Origin: Chrysomallon squamiferum
Taxonomy: Eukaryota > Mollusca > Gastropoda > Neomphalida > Peltospiridae
Direction of reading: 5' to 3'
Assembly: GCA_012295275.1 (NCBI GenBank)
Contig: CM022671.1
Span: 30,530,750-30,594,749 of the forward strand
Length of the DNA: 64,000 bases
The translations under genes and the position numbers were made by a program. Position 1 is the stretch's first letter. Each line of letters begins with the position of its first letter. Shown here piece after piece: positions 13,801 to 28,900 of the stretch. The notes beneath the pieces are model-generated. The model had not been told where the DNA came from. It worked only from the letters and a program-made list of their open reading frames with translations, and searched no databases.

Positions 13801-16800
13801 TAGAAAGCAACAATCATTTTGGTAATAAAAATATAATGCAAAAATGTTTTTACTACTCATATAACAAAACTATTTTTCTTGAAGATGTTATGATTGAAAC
13901 AATAACCAACCATTTACTATTTGGAAAATAATTTTATGACAATTACACCATTGTTCACAAAATAAATAAATACCAAACATATTTGTATGTTAGAACAGCC
14001 ATTTACATATTATGCTATTTTTTGTTATGTATTCTGTAATTATATGACATGTGAATATATAATAAATAAGAAAATCAAAATACAAACAAAGAACAATAAA
14101 GAAGAAATAATTTAAGTAATGATGAATTCAATGATATCATAGAACTGAAAAACAGTATTGTATATAGCTCTGAAGAGGACTGATCCTAGGACCAGAAAAA
14201 TTTCAAATCTGTACTCTAACACTGAGTTCCTTTGTTTGTTCCATGAACAACAGTATTCAGTAAATATTTACCTGAAATGTGTAATTTGGTTTTCAAGCAG
14301 AATTCTCAGCCTTTCCTTAATTTCATCAAACTTCTCTTTCTCACAGTACAACACAGTACCAATGCCATCAGGTCTGAAATATTAAAAAAAACAATAGAAA
14401 TAACATAAAACAAAACAAAACAAAACAAAACAAAACAATAAATAATAACACTTTAAAAAATGGCTTAAATCAATATATGACTGATATTAACTCTTAATAT
14501 GAATAATTATTTCTTCTTTTTTAAAATATTAATTTCTCTAATACTGAAATAAACTGAATAGTCTGTTCATTTTAGAAATGTTAATTGTAAACTGCAATTT
14601 GAAAAATATCTACAGCAGAATAAAAAGCTTTTTAATTTCCAAGAGTTACCTATTTTACTTTTATTCATATAAACAAAATATCTAAATGACAATTTAGCAG
14701 GTCATAACAATTACAAATCTGGTTGAAATGATCCAAAATATTTTGTATAAAAGCCACTAACCTGTTTCCATGTACATGTGATGCACAAAATGCAAAGCTG
14801 TAGTGTATCAGTGTTGGGTCAATCATAATGCCCTTCTCAGCACGCTCCAGCAAGTCATTCAGGTAACACAAGTGTCGATGACATCCTCGTACACCATATC
14901 GAGCACAGTATTCATCCAGAACAAACACCTGTCCAGGGCTGAACCACCCCTAGAAAAAATAAAAAATAAAAAAAAATATAAAAAAGATTATTTTAGAGAC
15001 TACAAATTCAAAGTAAGGTAAAATAATTAGTCATCATAATGTAAAATACATAATAAATTAACTCTTACTGTAATTAAATATAACTTTTTTATTACAATAT
15101 AATATTGAAGTTACTAGCATTTTTTGTTACTGCCACTAATAATAAAATATAGAGCAAAACAGTTTTGTCTCCATATACATTATTGGGCAAATAAGATAGA
15201 TTCTCTAATAATAATAATAAACATACCAGGCAGGTGTAAGCATCATCCAGTCTGTAGTCAAGGGTAAGTGTCTGCAGTAACTTGAAAAGATCATGGTGAT
15301 CAAATGTACATGGATCACCTTGAACAAACTCGTCAAGTCCATGTTTCCGTGCTCTGTCTGCATCTATAATACAATGAATATCATTAACAACAACTGTAAT
15401 AACAATAATAATAATAATAGCAACGGTTTTTAAAATAAATCTATTGCAATCAATTCAAATTGTCAAACCACTAACTAATTCTAATTTCTTATTTATTTCA
15501 GCAAAAAGCATTGTATTTAGAAAAATAAAAATGTCTAAGAGAGGCTGCTAACTGCAATATTCAAAAGTCAGAAAAGTGCTTGTTTTCTGTGTAATGTTTC
15601 TATGCAGTGTAAAGATATACTCTGCATTTCCAAAATATTATATATTACATTACAAAAAGCTATATTTAAAGTATTTCAAAGCTAGTTTTCAAAGCTCCGT
15701 ACATAATAAACTGCATTTAAAATATATTTTTTTTTAAACTTTACCTCCCTGCATTCTAGAAATCTGTGTGTTGCTAATTTTGTTGGTTTGGACGACTGGA
15801 GGTACAGGTTTATGGGTCTGTCCTGTGGCTCTGTAAATAGCTTGAACCCACAGTGTACGTTCCGATTCATCTTCTGTAGCAAATGTCACATTGTCTCCCT
15901 CTTTTACCAGATTGAAAAAGCATTTGCCACCTTCAAATTCTAAAACAATATAAAATAAAATAAAATAAAATAAAATAAAATAAAATAAAATGAAATTAAA
16001 TTAAATAATAGAATAGAATAGAACAGAACAGAACAGAACAGAACAGAACAGAACAGAACAGAACAGAACAGAATAGAAAAACATTAAATTAAATAATAGA
16101 ATTAAACTGAATAGAATAGAACAGAATTGATTAGAATTGAATAAAATAAAATAAAATAAAATAAAAGTGGTAGCAGTGGTTTGTAACAATATCTTTTTAA
16201 TTAAGACACCACACAATGAAGTGGATAAAACAGTTACAAAATATTTATTTTAAATAAAAATACAGGTACAGTTAACAGGGGAATGATAACTTTTAGCAAA
16301 AGATTTCTATTATTATGAAAAAATTAAAAAATATAGTTTGCATAAAAAAAATGTTATGATTATGTTCAAAAGATTTATAGTCAAACTGGTAAATACCAAG
16401 ATAATGTATTTTGCTCTTTACCTGTCAATAAGGTATATAAATATATATATGAAACAAAAGAGGAATACCTGGTAATGGTTCACAATAGTCCACAGTAAAC
16501 CCATCAAGCTGCATCATTTCTGTTGGGTCTGGTTTTTTCTCACGATAGCTGCACATGGCAAATGTGTACTGAGATACCTATTTACAAACATAAAAAAATT
16601 AATCATATCAGTACCACCTCTAATAAATAATCATCCTGGATCAAAGCAGAAATAATTAAATTTTATTTTAAATATACATCAAAAAAATTCAAAACTACAT
16701 TTGTACCTGAACAAGCACAAAATATCTTTTCTTCCATTTTTTCCAGACAGTTTTTCCAAAGGCATAGAGGTACCTGAAAGCAAAAATACTGTGTATTATT

Positions 16801-19800
16801 TACTCAGTAACAGTAATGATTAATTAATATAATCAGTTAATCCTAATCATCAAAAATTGAAAACATTATTAACATAAAATTTACTTATTATCATTAAATT
16901 TCTTAAATTTAAAAAAATTTCATATTTAAAAAAAATCATAATTTTATGTTTTATAATATTATGGAATACTTTATAAAAAAAAAGAAATAAAAAAAGAGGA
17001 AATATTTTAATTACAAATGCATATTTCTCCTAATGAATTTAAATCTTGATATACCAAAATTCATTAAAAATTATAATTAAAAATAAAATAAAAACTTTCA
17101 TTTATCCCTTCCCAATGATTACAAAAAAAAAGAAGACATTTACTAAAAAGAGATCAACCAATGATAAATACTAAATAAACTGTAACAGATGGTCCAATGA
17201 TGACTTTCAACTCATGGAACAAAACTGTAATAACAATGGTAATATTTGAGAATGAAAATAACAAACACTGTATCTTTCAAAATACCTGGCAATGACTTGA
17301 ATAAGAGTATCATTTTGGATGCATCTTCCTACAGACAGGCCAAAAATCAAAATAAAATACATTGAATGATGATGCAAATAAATTTACAAATTATACCATT
17401 TTCCTTACCCACAATGCTTCATGTTTTGTGGTTTATCCATTCTAACAGCAATTTTGATGACAAGCTTGTCTGGAAAGTTTTTGGTGTTTTGCATTTTATA
17501 CCAGTCAGCAACACGACTACTATTAGCTGTTGGTCGAATAATAACCTGAAACAAAATATTAATATAAATTTTTTTTTTTTTTTTTAAATGTGATTATCAG
17601 AAAGTAAAATGTTTTTCACATTACTCATTTAAAACTACTAAACTTATTTTCAGAAATCAAAATAAAATAGTACAGGTTTGAAGACAAAACCATGAAAAAA
17701 ATTCCTAAAAAATAAAAACATTTTACTTACCTTTCCCAATTCTTTGTCCTCTAGACTTAGCATTCCAGAGCTCTCAGTGTAAAGTTTAACTTTAACAACA
17801 GGTAAAGGATGGGTTGTAGTGAAATCTCCCTGTGTATCCCAACTGAAACATAATATTTAATATTAAATTAGATATCTGATTTTATCTGGATTTTAAATAT
17901 TATACTGTTGATTGTCTTGTTAACAACATTCCTGAGATGTGTTCTGTGATTCTTCTTCTAAAATATGTTTTCTAATTTAATCTTTAAGTTAACACAATTT
18001 AACTCTCCTAATGACACCATAAAATATGTCAGTATGTATCTCTTTGTTACATTACATCTTTATATTTGTTGAAATTGACTGTTTCTACTGCAAGTGACAT
18101 AATGTGTTGGGTTTTTTATTTTAATATTTAAAAACTAATAATAATTAGAAAAGAATGGATATAAAGGAAGCTTTCTGGACACAGCAACTGTTTTTCTCAG
18201 AGAAACTGGTTTTAATGTTTATAGGAATGTATGAATATAAAATTAAACAATCAATTATTCATGCAAATGTTATTTATAATGTCAAATAATGTCAAATTTA
18301 GTTTAAAACTAATTCTATTAGAAATACAAAACTTCAATAATAATAAAATAAATACCATGGCTTTGAAGCTTCAGCTTGATCTGTTTGCAATTTTTCTCCA
18401 CCCTCAACCTCCATTGTACAGTACACAATTTTATTAGGAGCTAATGACTTCAATCCTTTTACTTCTATCACATGCACCTAAATTATAAGAGAGAGGACAA
18501 ACAATAAAAATGCTATATCAATATGGGCATAATAAAAAGAAAAACTGCACAGAATTTTGTTTTAATAATTTTTCACTGATCTAAAATTAGTCTTATTAAA
18601 TAACACAAATAAGTGTTAATGATACTAAGTTCATAAAAGTATCTATTTTAAATCAGTATTCGATCATTAACTGGACACAAACCAGATGTTACTATTCAAT
18701 TATAAATGGTCAGGAAGAGTACCAGACAGAATCAATTTAAATATGAACAAAGGTGGAAAAATACCAGATGATTGTTTGAAATGGTAATACAATAAAAGTA
18801 TGATAAAAACAGCAACATTAAAAAACAACAAAAAAACAACAACACACACACAAAAAATGAAATAAAAAAAAAAGAAATAAAAAAAAGAAACCAAGTATCA
18901 AGTGAATCAAATCAAATTTTAAGATATTTTCCTTTCAGATTACAATAAATAAATAAATAAATAAATTTTTAAATAATATATATTTCATGGTATATATATT
19001 TTCTTTACCTCAAGAGTAAATGATAATACCACATCCAGTTTTGAAAGTCCTGGTTCATTGTCCTCATTGATGTCAAGCTTTGAGAGTGTTGAGTGTTGTG
19101 TTCTGCAATGATGTCATTATTTTAAACTCAGTTTTTAAAACTATTAACATTCTTAATAAATAAATATATAAATAAATAAATAAATAAATAAATAATTACT
19201 TCTAAAATAATCAGCATTTCATCATGGAAATGGAATTTTTAAATAAAACATTATCTTTACATTATTTCTAAAACTTGGTATGCTTTTGAATATGTAAAAT
19301 AGTAAATTTCAATATCACTATATTATTTACACTAATGGATATTTTGTTTAATATTAGTAATAATACTGTTAGAAAATTGTATTAAAATTAATAAAATAAG
19401 TGAAGCAATTTCATCACAGCAATTTCCTGCTCTATCAAACATTGTTAGTGAATACAAACTTGTATCTTACTGCACTGTCACACTGTACTTAATATATAAT
19501 ATATTAATTAACTTACCGATTATACCGTTTCCCAAGCTTGTGGATAGATATTTTATTTTCTGTTCCACCCTTGGACACAGGCAGACTCTCCAGATTTGCC
19601 ATAAGTAGATTGATGGAAGATTTCAGTTCATCTATATACATGCTTTCCATTTCTTTCACTACAAATTTGGGATGACGACGAGTCTGTGATTTATAAAAAG
19701 AAACAGATTTTAATGAACTTCTTGATATTTTCCCTTTGTCTTAAATATTTCAAAAATGTACACAAGCTATAATAAAAAATAATTACATAACACTTAGTGG

Positions 19801-22800
19801 TGTAGTGTGGGCAGATGTCCAGGTGCAAACTTCTTAGGTTCAACTGGACTTGTGGAAGGGGCTCAGGGATGACTTATTTCCACTGGTTAGGGGGCACAAT
19901 ACAGTTGCTTTGCCCCAGGTGCTGGCAACCAGCTATATGTCTCTGATAACAATTTCAAGTTGAACTTACCCTAGCCATTGTTTCAACTAACTGCAACCGT
20001 CCATCAAGCTCTCTACGTACTTGTGCTGCTTGTTCATCAGCATTATCCAACTAAAAAAAAGAAGTAAAACAAATAATAAATAAATAAACTTCTTATTTAT
20101 AAAAAGAATAAATTGTCGAAATGTCATATTGTAAAATTTATGTATCCAATTTTCTGTTGATTGTTCGTCAGTCTATATTCCATTCAACAAAAGCCTTGTT
20201 TTATAAAGAATGTAGATATATTAAAGTGTACCATTGGTAGTAGTTGTATATACACATCAAAGTTATTTTTCATTTTAGTGATTAATCTAAATTAATAATG
20301 AAGTGTAATAATAAAAATGAGCAGAAAATAAATCCCTGCAAAGTTGTAGCATCATTTTATTTTATTTTTATCTATGTATCTATTAAAAATTGATTCCTTG
20401 TGAGCTCTTCCTGTAACAAGCACACTTTATTATTAGCAAAGGGAGGTTGCAAAATCTATAATCTTGAAGTATACAAAATGCATTTAGGTTATTTTTATGC
20501 ACAATCAAAATTATATTTTAATGATTCTCAAACTGTTATATCTAAGAAAGATTGTTTCAACATGTAATACTGACAAGATGATGCAGTTTATAATCGCATT
20601 ATGAGACTGAAATAATGAAATTAAATTCTCCCAAATGTAATATACTGATAACTATTTTTGGTTTATGAACAGATGATTACTGTAGAGTGGGGAATTAGTA
20701 TTGTCTAGGTGACTGGCCAGTAACCAAAATTTATAATTAACAGAATAATAACAGGACTGGTCTGTTATAAATGGGAAGAGTCATTAAAAGATCCCAGATA
20801 AATCCTATAAACACACAATATTTTTCCTATTTGTATTTCAAGCATATTCTTTATTTTCAAGAACAAATTTAGAAAAAAAAACAACAAAAAAATTGTTTCT
20901 AAATACATCATTTTTTTCTTCACATTTATGTATGATTGTGATATAGACCAAAATATTATACAAACTAGTAAAAAATAATGATCATTATAAAAATCAAATG
21001 TGCGAAAATGCAATGCATTCATTATTTCTTTCTTAAAACCATTATTAGTGAATTATGTGCAGCCGTGACCTGTATAAACACTGGAAAATAACTTATTGAT
21101 TACTTGTTCACTTAAAAATACTTTGATGCTGGCTCCATTTATCTCCCAAAAAGTCCCCCTGCCAAACAAAAAATAAAAAATAAAATAAAGAATGGGTACT
21201 TGTTTATATTACATGTGTAGAATTCAGGCTGTGATAGCTGTTCTGTGATTTATGATTATCCTAAGACTGTGCAACAGCTGAACATCTTTTGTGAGATCGA
21301 TCTCTAGCCACCAAGATCAATTACAGACAAGGTCACTTTGTGGAATAAACATGTTGGTATTAAGTTAAATATATATATGAAAATAATGGGAAAAAACCCA
21401 GAGCTAACATGAATATGCATAACAGTAGGTTATATACAAATTATTGTATATAAATTTCACTTGCCTATATCAAACCATTAATTGTGAAGCAATCCATATG
21501 ATCATATAATGCATAAACCCTGGACTTTCAAATATAAATTATTTGAAAATAGAAAAACTAAAGAAAGAAATCTGCTTACTCCTGCTAATGAATTAAACTG
21601 AAATTAATATGTTTTCTATTTTAATCTTTAATTTAATTTCTTATTAGTTTTTATATCTTTTTAATCAAGAACAGTCTATGTATTTATTAATAAAGAAAAA
21701 AAAATGTAATACAATTACAAGAAAAAAGAAAACAATAAAAAACATATCTAAATTTATTTGAACAAAAACATTAAATTTAAAAAAAAAAAAGAAATTATTA
21801 TTATTATTTTTATTTTTTTATTTTATGAATTACACCAGTAAATTAGTTTTCTGAGAACAATTGCTACTGAACACTCAAATGGACATAAGTAATGAACTCG
21901 GCTACATAGAAGGACTAACAATCAGACTATCTGATTGACCGCTACATCATAGAATGTGAATGCATGCCTGAAATTAAGAGAACTCGTCTGCTACAGAAAT
22001 AGTTATTAGTTTGATTTGACACACTTCCGTAGACTTTTATTACACTTATTTTAGCATTACTGTTTATTTCTGTGACTTTACTGCCATTTAATTCTACTGT
22101 GCACCAGAGAGTTGGCCAGACATACATGAACAACAGAAACCAATTAAAAAGATAAACTGGTATTAGTATGTTAGATGTACTGGCACTTCTGGCTTATTTC
22201 ATTTCTAATATATTATGTCTTTTTATTAATACTTTGGGAAATCTTCTGTGAATTTTCTAGATCAACAAAGCCAAATAATATTTCAACAAATTCTTGTCCT
22301 ACCTTTTTTAAAAATGATTTTTATTAGATAATATTATAATTCTTGTAGATTAGGAATTATGATGTAACCTACAAATGGAATTATTTATGTAACATGGAAA
22401 CATTGCATGCTGGATAGTGGCCACTATTTATATCACTGTCTAATCACAAGCTCAACGAGGCAATACCATTTTATACAGGAGGCAAATACAATGTCACGCA
22501 GTTTTAATGATCTGCTAGAAATCATTTCTTTCTTCCATGGAAACGAACTCCATGACAGGATTCAAACATTAAATATTAAGGCACAAAGCAGAACAATAAA
22601 GAATTTGTGCTACTGAGATTAAAAAAAATAATAAAGTAAGAATTTATGATTTGTATTTTATTAGATTAATACACGATAATAATAATAATAAAATGTTTCT
22701 AACTTAATTTAGTTTATTATTATTAATTATTATTATAGTTAATTTAATGTTTATTATGTACACATATTAAAAAATTCATTTTTTTCCAAAAAATACAATA

Positions 22801-25800
22801 ACTGAACCATATTAAAATTAAAAACTATTTTTCAGATTGGCCAGTTATATCAATATTACATAGCTTTCCTTGTAAAGTGCAATTCAGCTATTGGTAATAT
22901 ACTTATAATTTAAATCATAATAAAACATTTTCGTGGAAACATTTATATAATGAATTAAGGAATGATGAAAATGTCTGACAGATAATTAAAAACATTCTGA
23001 AAATGTGCAATGATGTCTACAGTCATAAGAAAAAATTAATATATAATTTTTTTTTTTTTAATCAAATGAAACATAACTGTTTTCATTGTTAATAAACTTT
23101 TGCAATTAAGTAAAAAATTCAGATTACTCAAACATATGTTGGGTAACTTGTACAAAATTCAATAAACCTGTTAATTCAGTGATTTTGATCTCATATTGTA
23201 TTTCAGCTTCAATCAATAATACTGTGCAAAATGAATAAACAAATACTTATTTATTTAATCTTAAAAAGGAAAATATGAACAGAATTACAAAACAAGAGGG
23301 AATACTTGGCTTCTTAATCACTGAGCTACTGTGCAAAGGGGTAGCACACCAAAGCTATACATATACACACCAAAATCAATTGTTGCCATAGGAACTAAAT
23401 GACCCATTTATTAGTGCAATATTGAATAAAGAACTTCAGTCACTTCTTCTGACATTTGCAGCCTTTTAAAGCTGTATCTAGTATTTATATAATATTGGTT
23501 GTATCTTGTGCAGTGTGTAGTGCACCCTTCTGGTTTAATTACTGGGTCACAGTATTTCTGTATCAAAACACTTGGTGAATCAATAAAATTCTCTATTTCT
23601 GTTCTATTTTAACCACAGTGCATCAAAGTATGGAGTAAGAATTTTCTGGCTCACTCTCTGAGCACGCTTTAACAAATCATCATGTGTCTCTCCCTGTCAG
23701 AAGATTAATATAATTATAAGATGACTGATGGTATGATCAAATAAATAAATCGAATAAATTATGGCAACAACTCTTTAGAATATTGTTTTAAAGAAACCAT
23801 GTTAATTCAGTGCTGACGGTTTACATATTATTGATTGCCATTTCAATATAGATTTTGTTTTTTCTTTTTTTAGCTATAATAATAATACAAATAAAATAAT
23901 AACAGTAAAAAATTAAAAGCTGCAAAGCTTCATTTTCTATTTCATTTCCTATTATTTTAATGGGTTTTTTTTAAATCATGCTAGTAATTTTTATTATTTT
24001 ACACTAATTATTATTATTTTACTTCAACAATAATTTTTAGTTTTAAATAATAATAATAATAATAATAATAAATTATATAAAACAAAATATAAAATATTAT
24101 TATAGATTTTTTGTTTTTTTTTAATAAAAGAGATAGAAAAATAAAAAAATAAAATAAAATATCTAGGCAACACATTAGCTAACTAAACAAAATTATTATT
24201 ATTATTCTTTTATAAAAAAAAAATTAAAGAAAACAAAACAAAAAAATTACTTCAAAACCTGATCTTGCAAACAGTGATCATAAAAAGGACTCTAAAACGA
24301 ATTTATTTCCAACTAGAAGAAAAAATAAAAATAAAAATATTAAAATTAAAAATGTAATAAATATTATATTTTGTTATCATGAATGGACGTCTGTTACCTG
24401 ACATTTAGCTGTCCATCACAGAAGAAAATTATTCCCTTTTTTTAAATACAGCTTTGTGTATTTATTAACCATCCAAACAATAGTTTTCTAATTTAATGCA
24501 GTTTAATTTACTGTATAGTTATATGCAAGTGTTGATGGATAACAGCAATAAAGTGAGACACTGTTAATAAAAGGAATCATGCTGATAATTAAGCAATTGT
24601 TTAATCCTAAATTGGTTTTAATCTACAGATGACAACAGATATTGCTGTCTTTAGAAACTGCATTCTTTTTTCATTTCAGAATGATTAAACAGAACTATTA
24701 AAAAAGACTTCAGAAAGGTTCAAATTGTAGCTTCTTTATACTGAATTCATTTTGATACTGTAACTGAAATTTCAAGATGCATACAAATTTAATGGGTAAT
24801 ATTCTTTTATTTATTACTTGGACAAATGTAAAATGATTGTGAATGTGTTCTTTATACTGGATTCTGTGTTGAAAATCAGATTTATCAAAGGTAATTTAAA
24901 TTTTTGATTAATGGAAACTACCTTTAAAAAGGAATAAAAGGAAAATAAATTAAAAATACAAATACAAATAAAAATCTCTTCTTAAATGTCTGTAATATAA
25001 TTAATATTTGAGATCTGATACTATGTTCTTCAAAATGTCATAAATTCCAGAAGCCTATGCAGAACTAACATCTATGCAATTTCAATAAATGACAGTAAAT
25101 GAGAAGAAGGAATAGATAACCTGCTAAAAAGAAAGGAGAAGACAAAAAAGAAAAAAGGAAAAAAAAAAAAAGCAACATATCTTTCAACAAGTTATTATCT
25201 TAAACAGTAGGTATTACTGAATTTTGATATAAATATGCAAAGGTAGAAAAATATTTTTAATTTTAATTTAACTCACAATCTCACTTATTTGTAAATCAAT
25301 ACTGAATTATTAAATTACTATTACAAATAAATTATAATAATATATTTATTTTGTTGTACTTTTTTATATGTATTTTGATATCTACATACAGACAAATGTG
25401 CACTACAGTTTAGCAAAACATTTATGACAGATTATCATCATTATAATGTACATATTATTATTATTTTTTAAATATAACATTTCAATAAGTGAAACAATAC
25501 ATGTTAATTTTATAATGACTGTGCCAGATTATTAAGCAGTTTTTGAGTTAATAATTGTTGAACATTTACATATACATACAGATTACTGAAAATTTAAATC
25601 AATTAAAAAAAATTAAAATGTTCATTTCTCTCTAATTATTTTCTTGACAACTGTATAGTTGGGTATTGAATGAATTAATATATAAACAGTGGTTCAACAG
25701 GAAATCTCTATCTAAAGTTATGTCCTTCTGAACTAACACATGTACATAATGTTAATCAACAGTTCAGTTATTAAGAACATAATTTAAAAAAAGAACTGAA

Positions 25801-27704
25801 CAAATTTATTTTTCAAATTATTTAAAATTTAAATAATTTGTTTGTAAATGTGTAGCAGAAAGAGAGAAAATTGGATAGAGAGAAATAAAGAAAGAACAAT
25901 TTTTGAAACTAAATAGTTACTTAAAACTGAAATGCAGTCTGCATAATATACAAAACCAACAGACAATGTTTTATGTATATTATCATGGATGTACTATTAA
26001 TTATTTGACAGCAGCAACAACAACAACTAATAAATGAAAGCCAAAGGCAATAAATTTTAAGATTTTAGAACATTTTGATTTTGTCAATGTTTAAAAAAAG
26101 TGTAATAAATTATTCTATACTGTGTAATTTTTACAATTCTTTGACTGAAAAGTTAACCAGTAAAACAGTTGCCTATTTCCCTAAAGATTATGGATAAATT
26201 ATACAGGATAATGTATCATTAATAATAATAAAAAATAAATAAATAAATAAATATTAACACAAAAAAGAACAAAAACAAAAAAAACCCAAAACAACAATAA
26301 ACAAAAAAGCTGAAAAACATTTTAAAAAAAGAAAAGAAAATTTGTTTCCATCTCATGCTTAGCTTTCTCACACATTTTATTATGTATTCTGATATTGATT
26401 TTTCATTATTTTTTTTTACAGTTAATCAATAGATAATAATAATATTGATCATAAGAAACAGTCCAGATAACAAAAAATAATTTTCCCTGTTTAAATATCC
26501 TTGCCTTCACTTAAATTAGTACATTAAATAATAATAATAATAATAATAATAATAATTAACACATTACAGATGAATAAATAATGTAATATACTATTTCCAC
26601 AAGGATTTTTATTTAAGTTGGACAATCAAAATATATTTGGAGACCATAGCTTAAAGTAATTTTAACCCAATTTGAAAAATATTTAAAAATAAATAAAATA
26701 AAAAGATAAAACAAAACTGTCATAGAATCGCCACGTGTAAATGCTGGTAAAACAGGTATTACACCAAAGAAAGACTGTCATACTGATCTAGTTATTTAAC
26801 TGTTATCACTTAATTATCGACTTGTATTAATTAATGATATAACATATTCATTTATTTCATTAATAATTAGTAAGTGAATTCATTTCACAGAACAATTTAT
26901 AAAAAAAAAATTTTACAGCAATAATTTTAGATGCTTTTTATCAACTGATAACTGGCTTGAATAAAAAAAATTAATTAAATACATTTTAATATCAAGTTTG
27001 TTTTTCTTCATTCTTGGTTTATGTATATAGCAATAATATCACCACAACAAAAATTTCACTTTTAAATATACTGCTATTCTTTTCTGTTTGCCAAAAATGG
27101 AAAGAAAACCAAACTGCTGAATCAAATTTTGTGTCATTAGTAAACTAGGTTATTGATGATTATTACATTGTGATGCTTGATAAGCTATTGGAATCAGGAA
27201 TGCTAATGGTATTGAGTATTCTTTGTTCATTCTGCTTATGGATCATGCTAAAATATTAGATGGATTTATTGTGTTGACCATAAAATATCAGAACACACAT
27301 ATTCCCACCCCAAATGGCTTAGAAATTAAAATTAAATCTATTTTTTTTAATCTTCATTGTAGACAGCTGATTTAATTTCAATCTAACTTCTTACCTTTTC
27401 AGATATTATTAGAAAGCTGATTTTAAGATGTGTTTTTTTTTTTTTTTTTTTAGAAAATGTTGATCCAGGATACAATTTTCAACATATGTGCCAATTACCT
27501 TGTTGAGGAGTTGTTTTTTTTTCTTCATTCTGATCTGATTCGGTCTTATTTGGTTGTTTGTAGTGTTCTTACATACTCATGATTTTGCTTTTGAATTTAG
27601 TTTGTATATTTATGATATTACTTTTTCTTTGGGTTGTCCATCTAGTTCTTTTTACAAAAGCAAAATGTTCTAATATACATCAGCTTTAGTCCTTTTTCTA
27701 CTTC

Positions 27705-27739
<35 letters not shown>

Positions 27740-28869
27740 AGATTTTTTTCCTAAGAAAACTAATAATGTTCTAATTCAGAATTTTAATTTTTAATGATTT
27801 ATTTTCATAAATTTCTCTTTTATTTTTTTCTTTAAATAACCTTTGAGAGAGGAAGAAGTTACTGAATCTTTATTTGAAATAATTTTTGAAATAATTTCTA
27901 ACAATTTTCTTTGTAGATTATGCCCATTCTGTGGTTAATAATTTTAATGGACAATACATATGTTTAAAATGACAAATGATTTACAATTTCTCACTATTTC
28001 TGTGATTGTTGATTTTTGTTTGTGTTTTAGATAACTTTTTTATGTCATTAATATTATGGATTGATCACAGTGTCGTTGTAATCAGGCTTTAGGACAAAAA
28101 TTATCTGCTTCCATACCAAAAACAAATACATGTGTATAAATAAATTTTTGCTTTTGGGTCATTCCATGTCAAATCACCCCCCCCCCAAAATAATTTAAAC
28201 CCAATTTTTATGAAACTTGGTATACTTGTTAACTGGGATCCCACAGCACCAAATCTGAAATATTAGCCCAATCAGATCAGTGGTGTGGGAGGTATGGCCA
28301 CCCGAATTTTGAGATTTTTGGCAAAAATGGGCGTGACTACCAACCTTAGAACCCTCATATCTCAGGAACTACTGAGCCAATCTTCATAAAATTGGTATTG
28401 TTGAAAAGGTAATATTTTTTTATTTTTTTTTGGGGGGATCTGACATGGAATGACCCAAAAGCAAAAATTTAATTATACACATGTATTTGTTTTTGGCATG
28501 GAAGCAGATAATTTTTGTCCTAAAGCCTGATTACAACGACACTGTGATCAATCCATAATATTAATGACATAAAAAAGTTATCTAAAACACAAACAAAAAT
28601 CAACAATCGCAGAAATAGAGAGAAATTGTAAATCATTTGTCATTTTAAACATATGTATTGTCCATTAAAATTATTAACCACAGAATGGGCATAATCTACA
28701 AAGAAAATTGTTAGAAATTATTTCAAAAATTATTTCAAATAAAGATTCAGTAACTTCTTCCTCTCTCAAAGGTTATTTAAAGAAAAAATAAAAGAAACAT
28801 TTATGAAAATAAATCGTTAAAAATTAAAATTCTGAATTAGAACATTATTAGTTTTCTTAGGAAAAAAAT

Positions 28870-28900
<31 letters not shown>

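Noticed and set aside
22407-22616. 69-codon plus-strand frame in CADPS intron 1
   Set aside because: Antisense to the gene, with no domain and no start or splice context.
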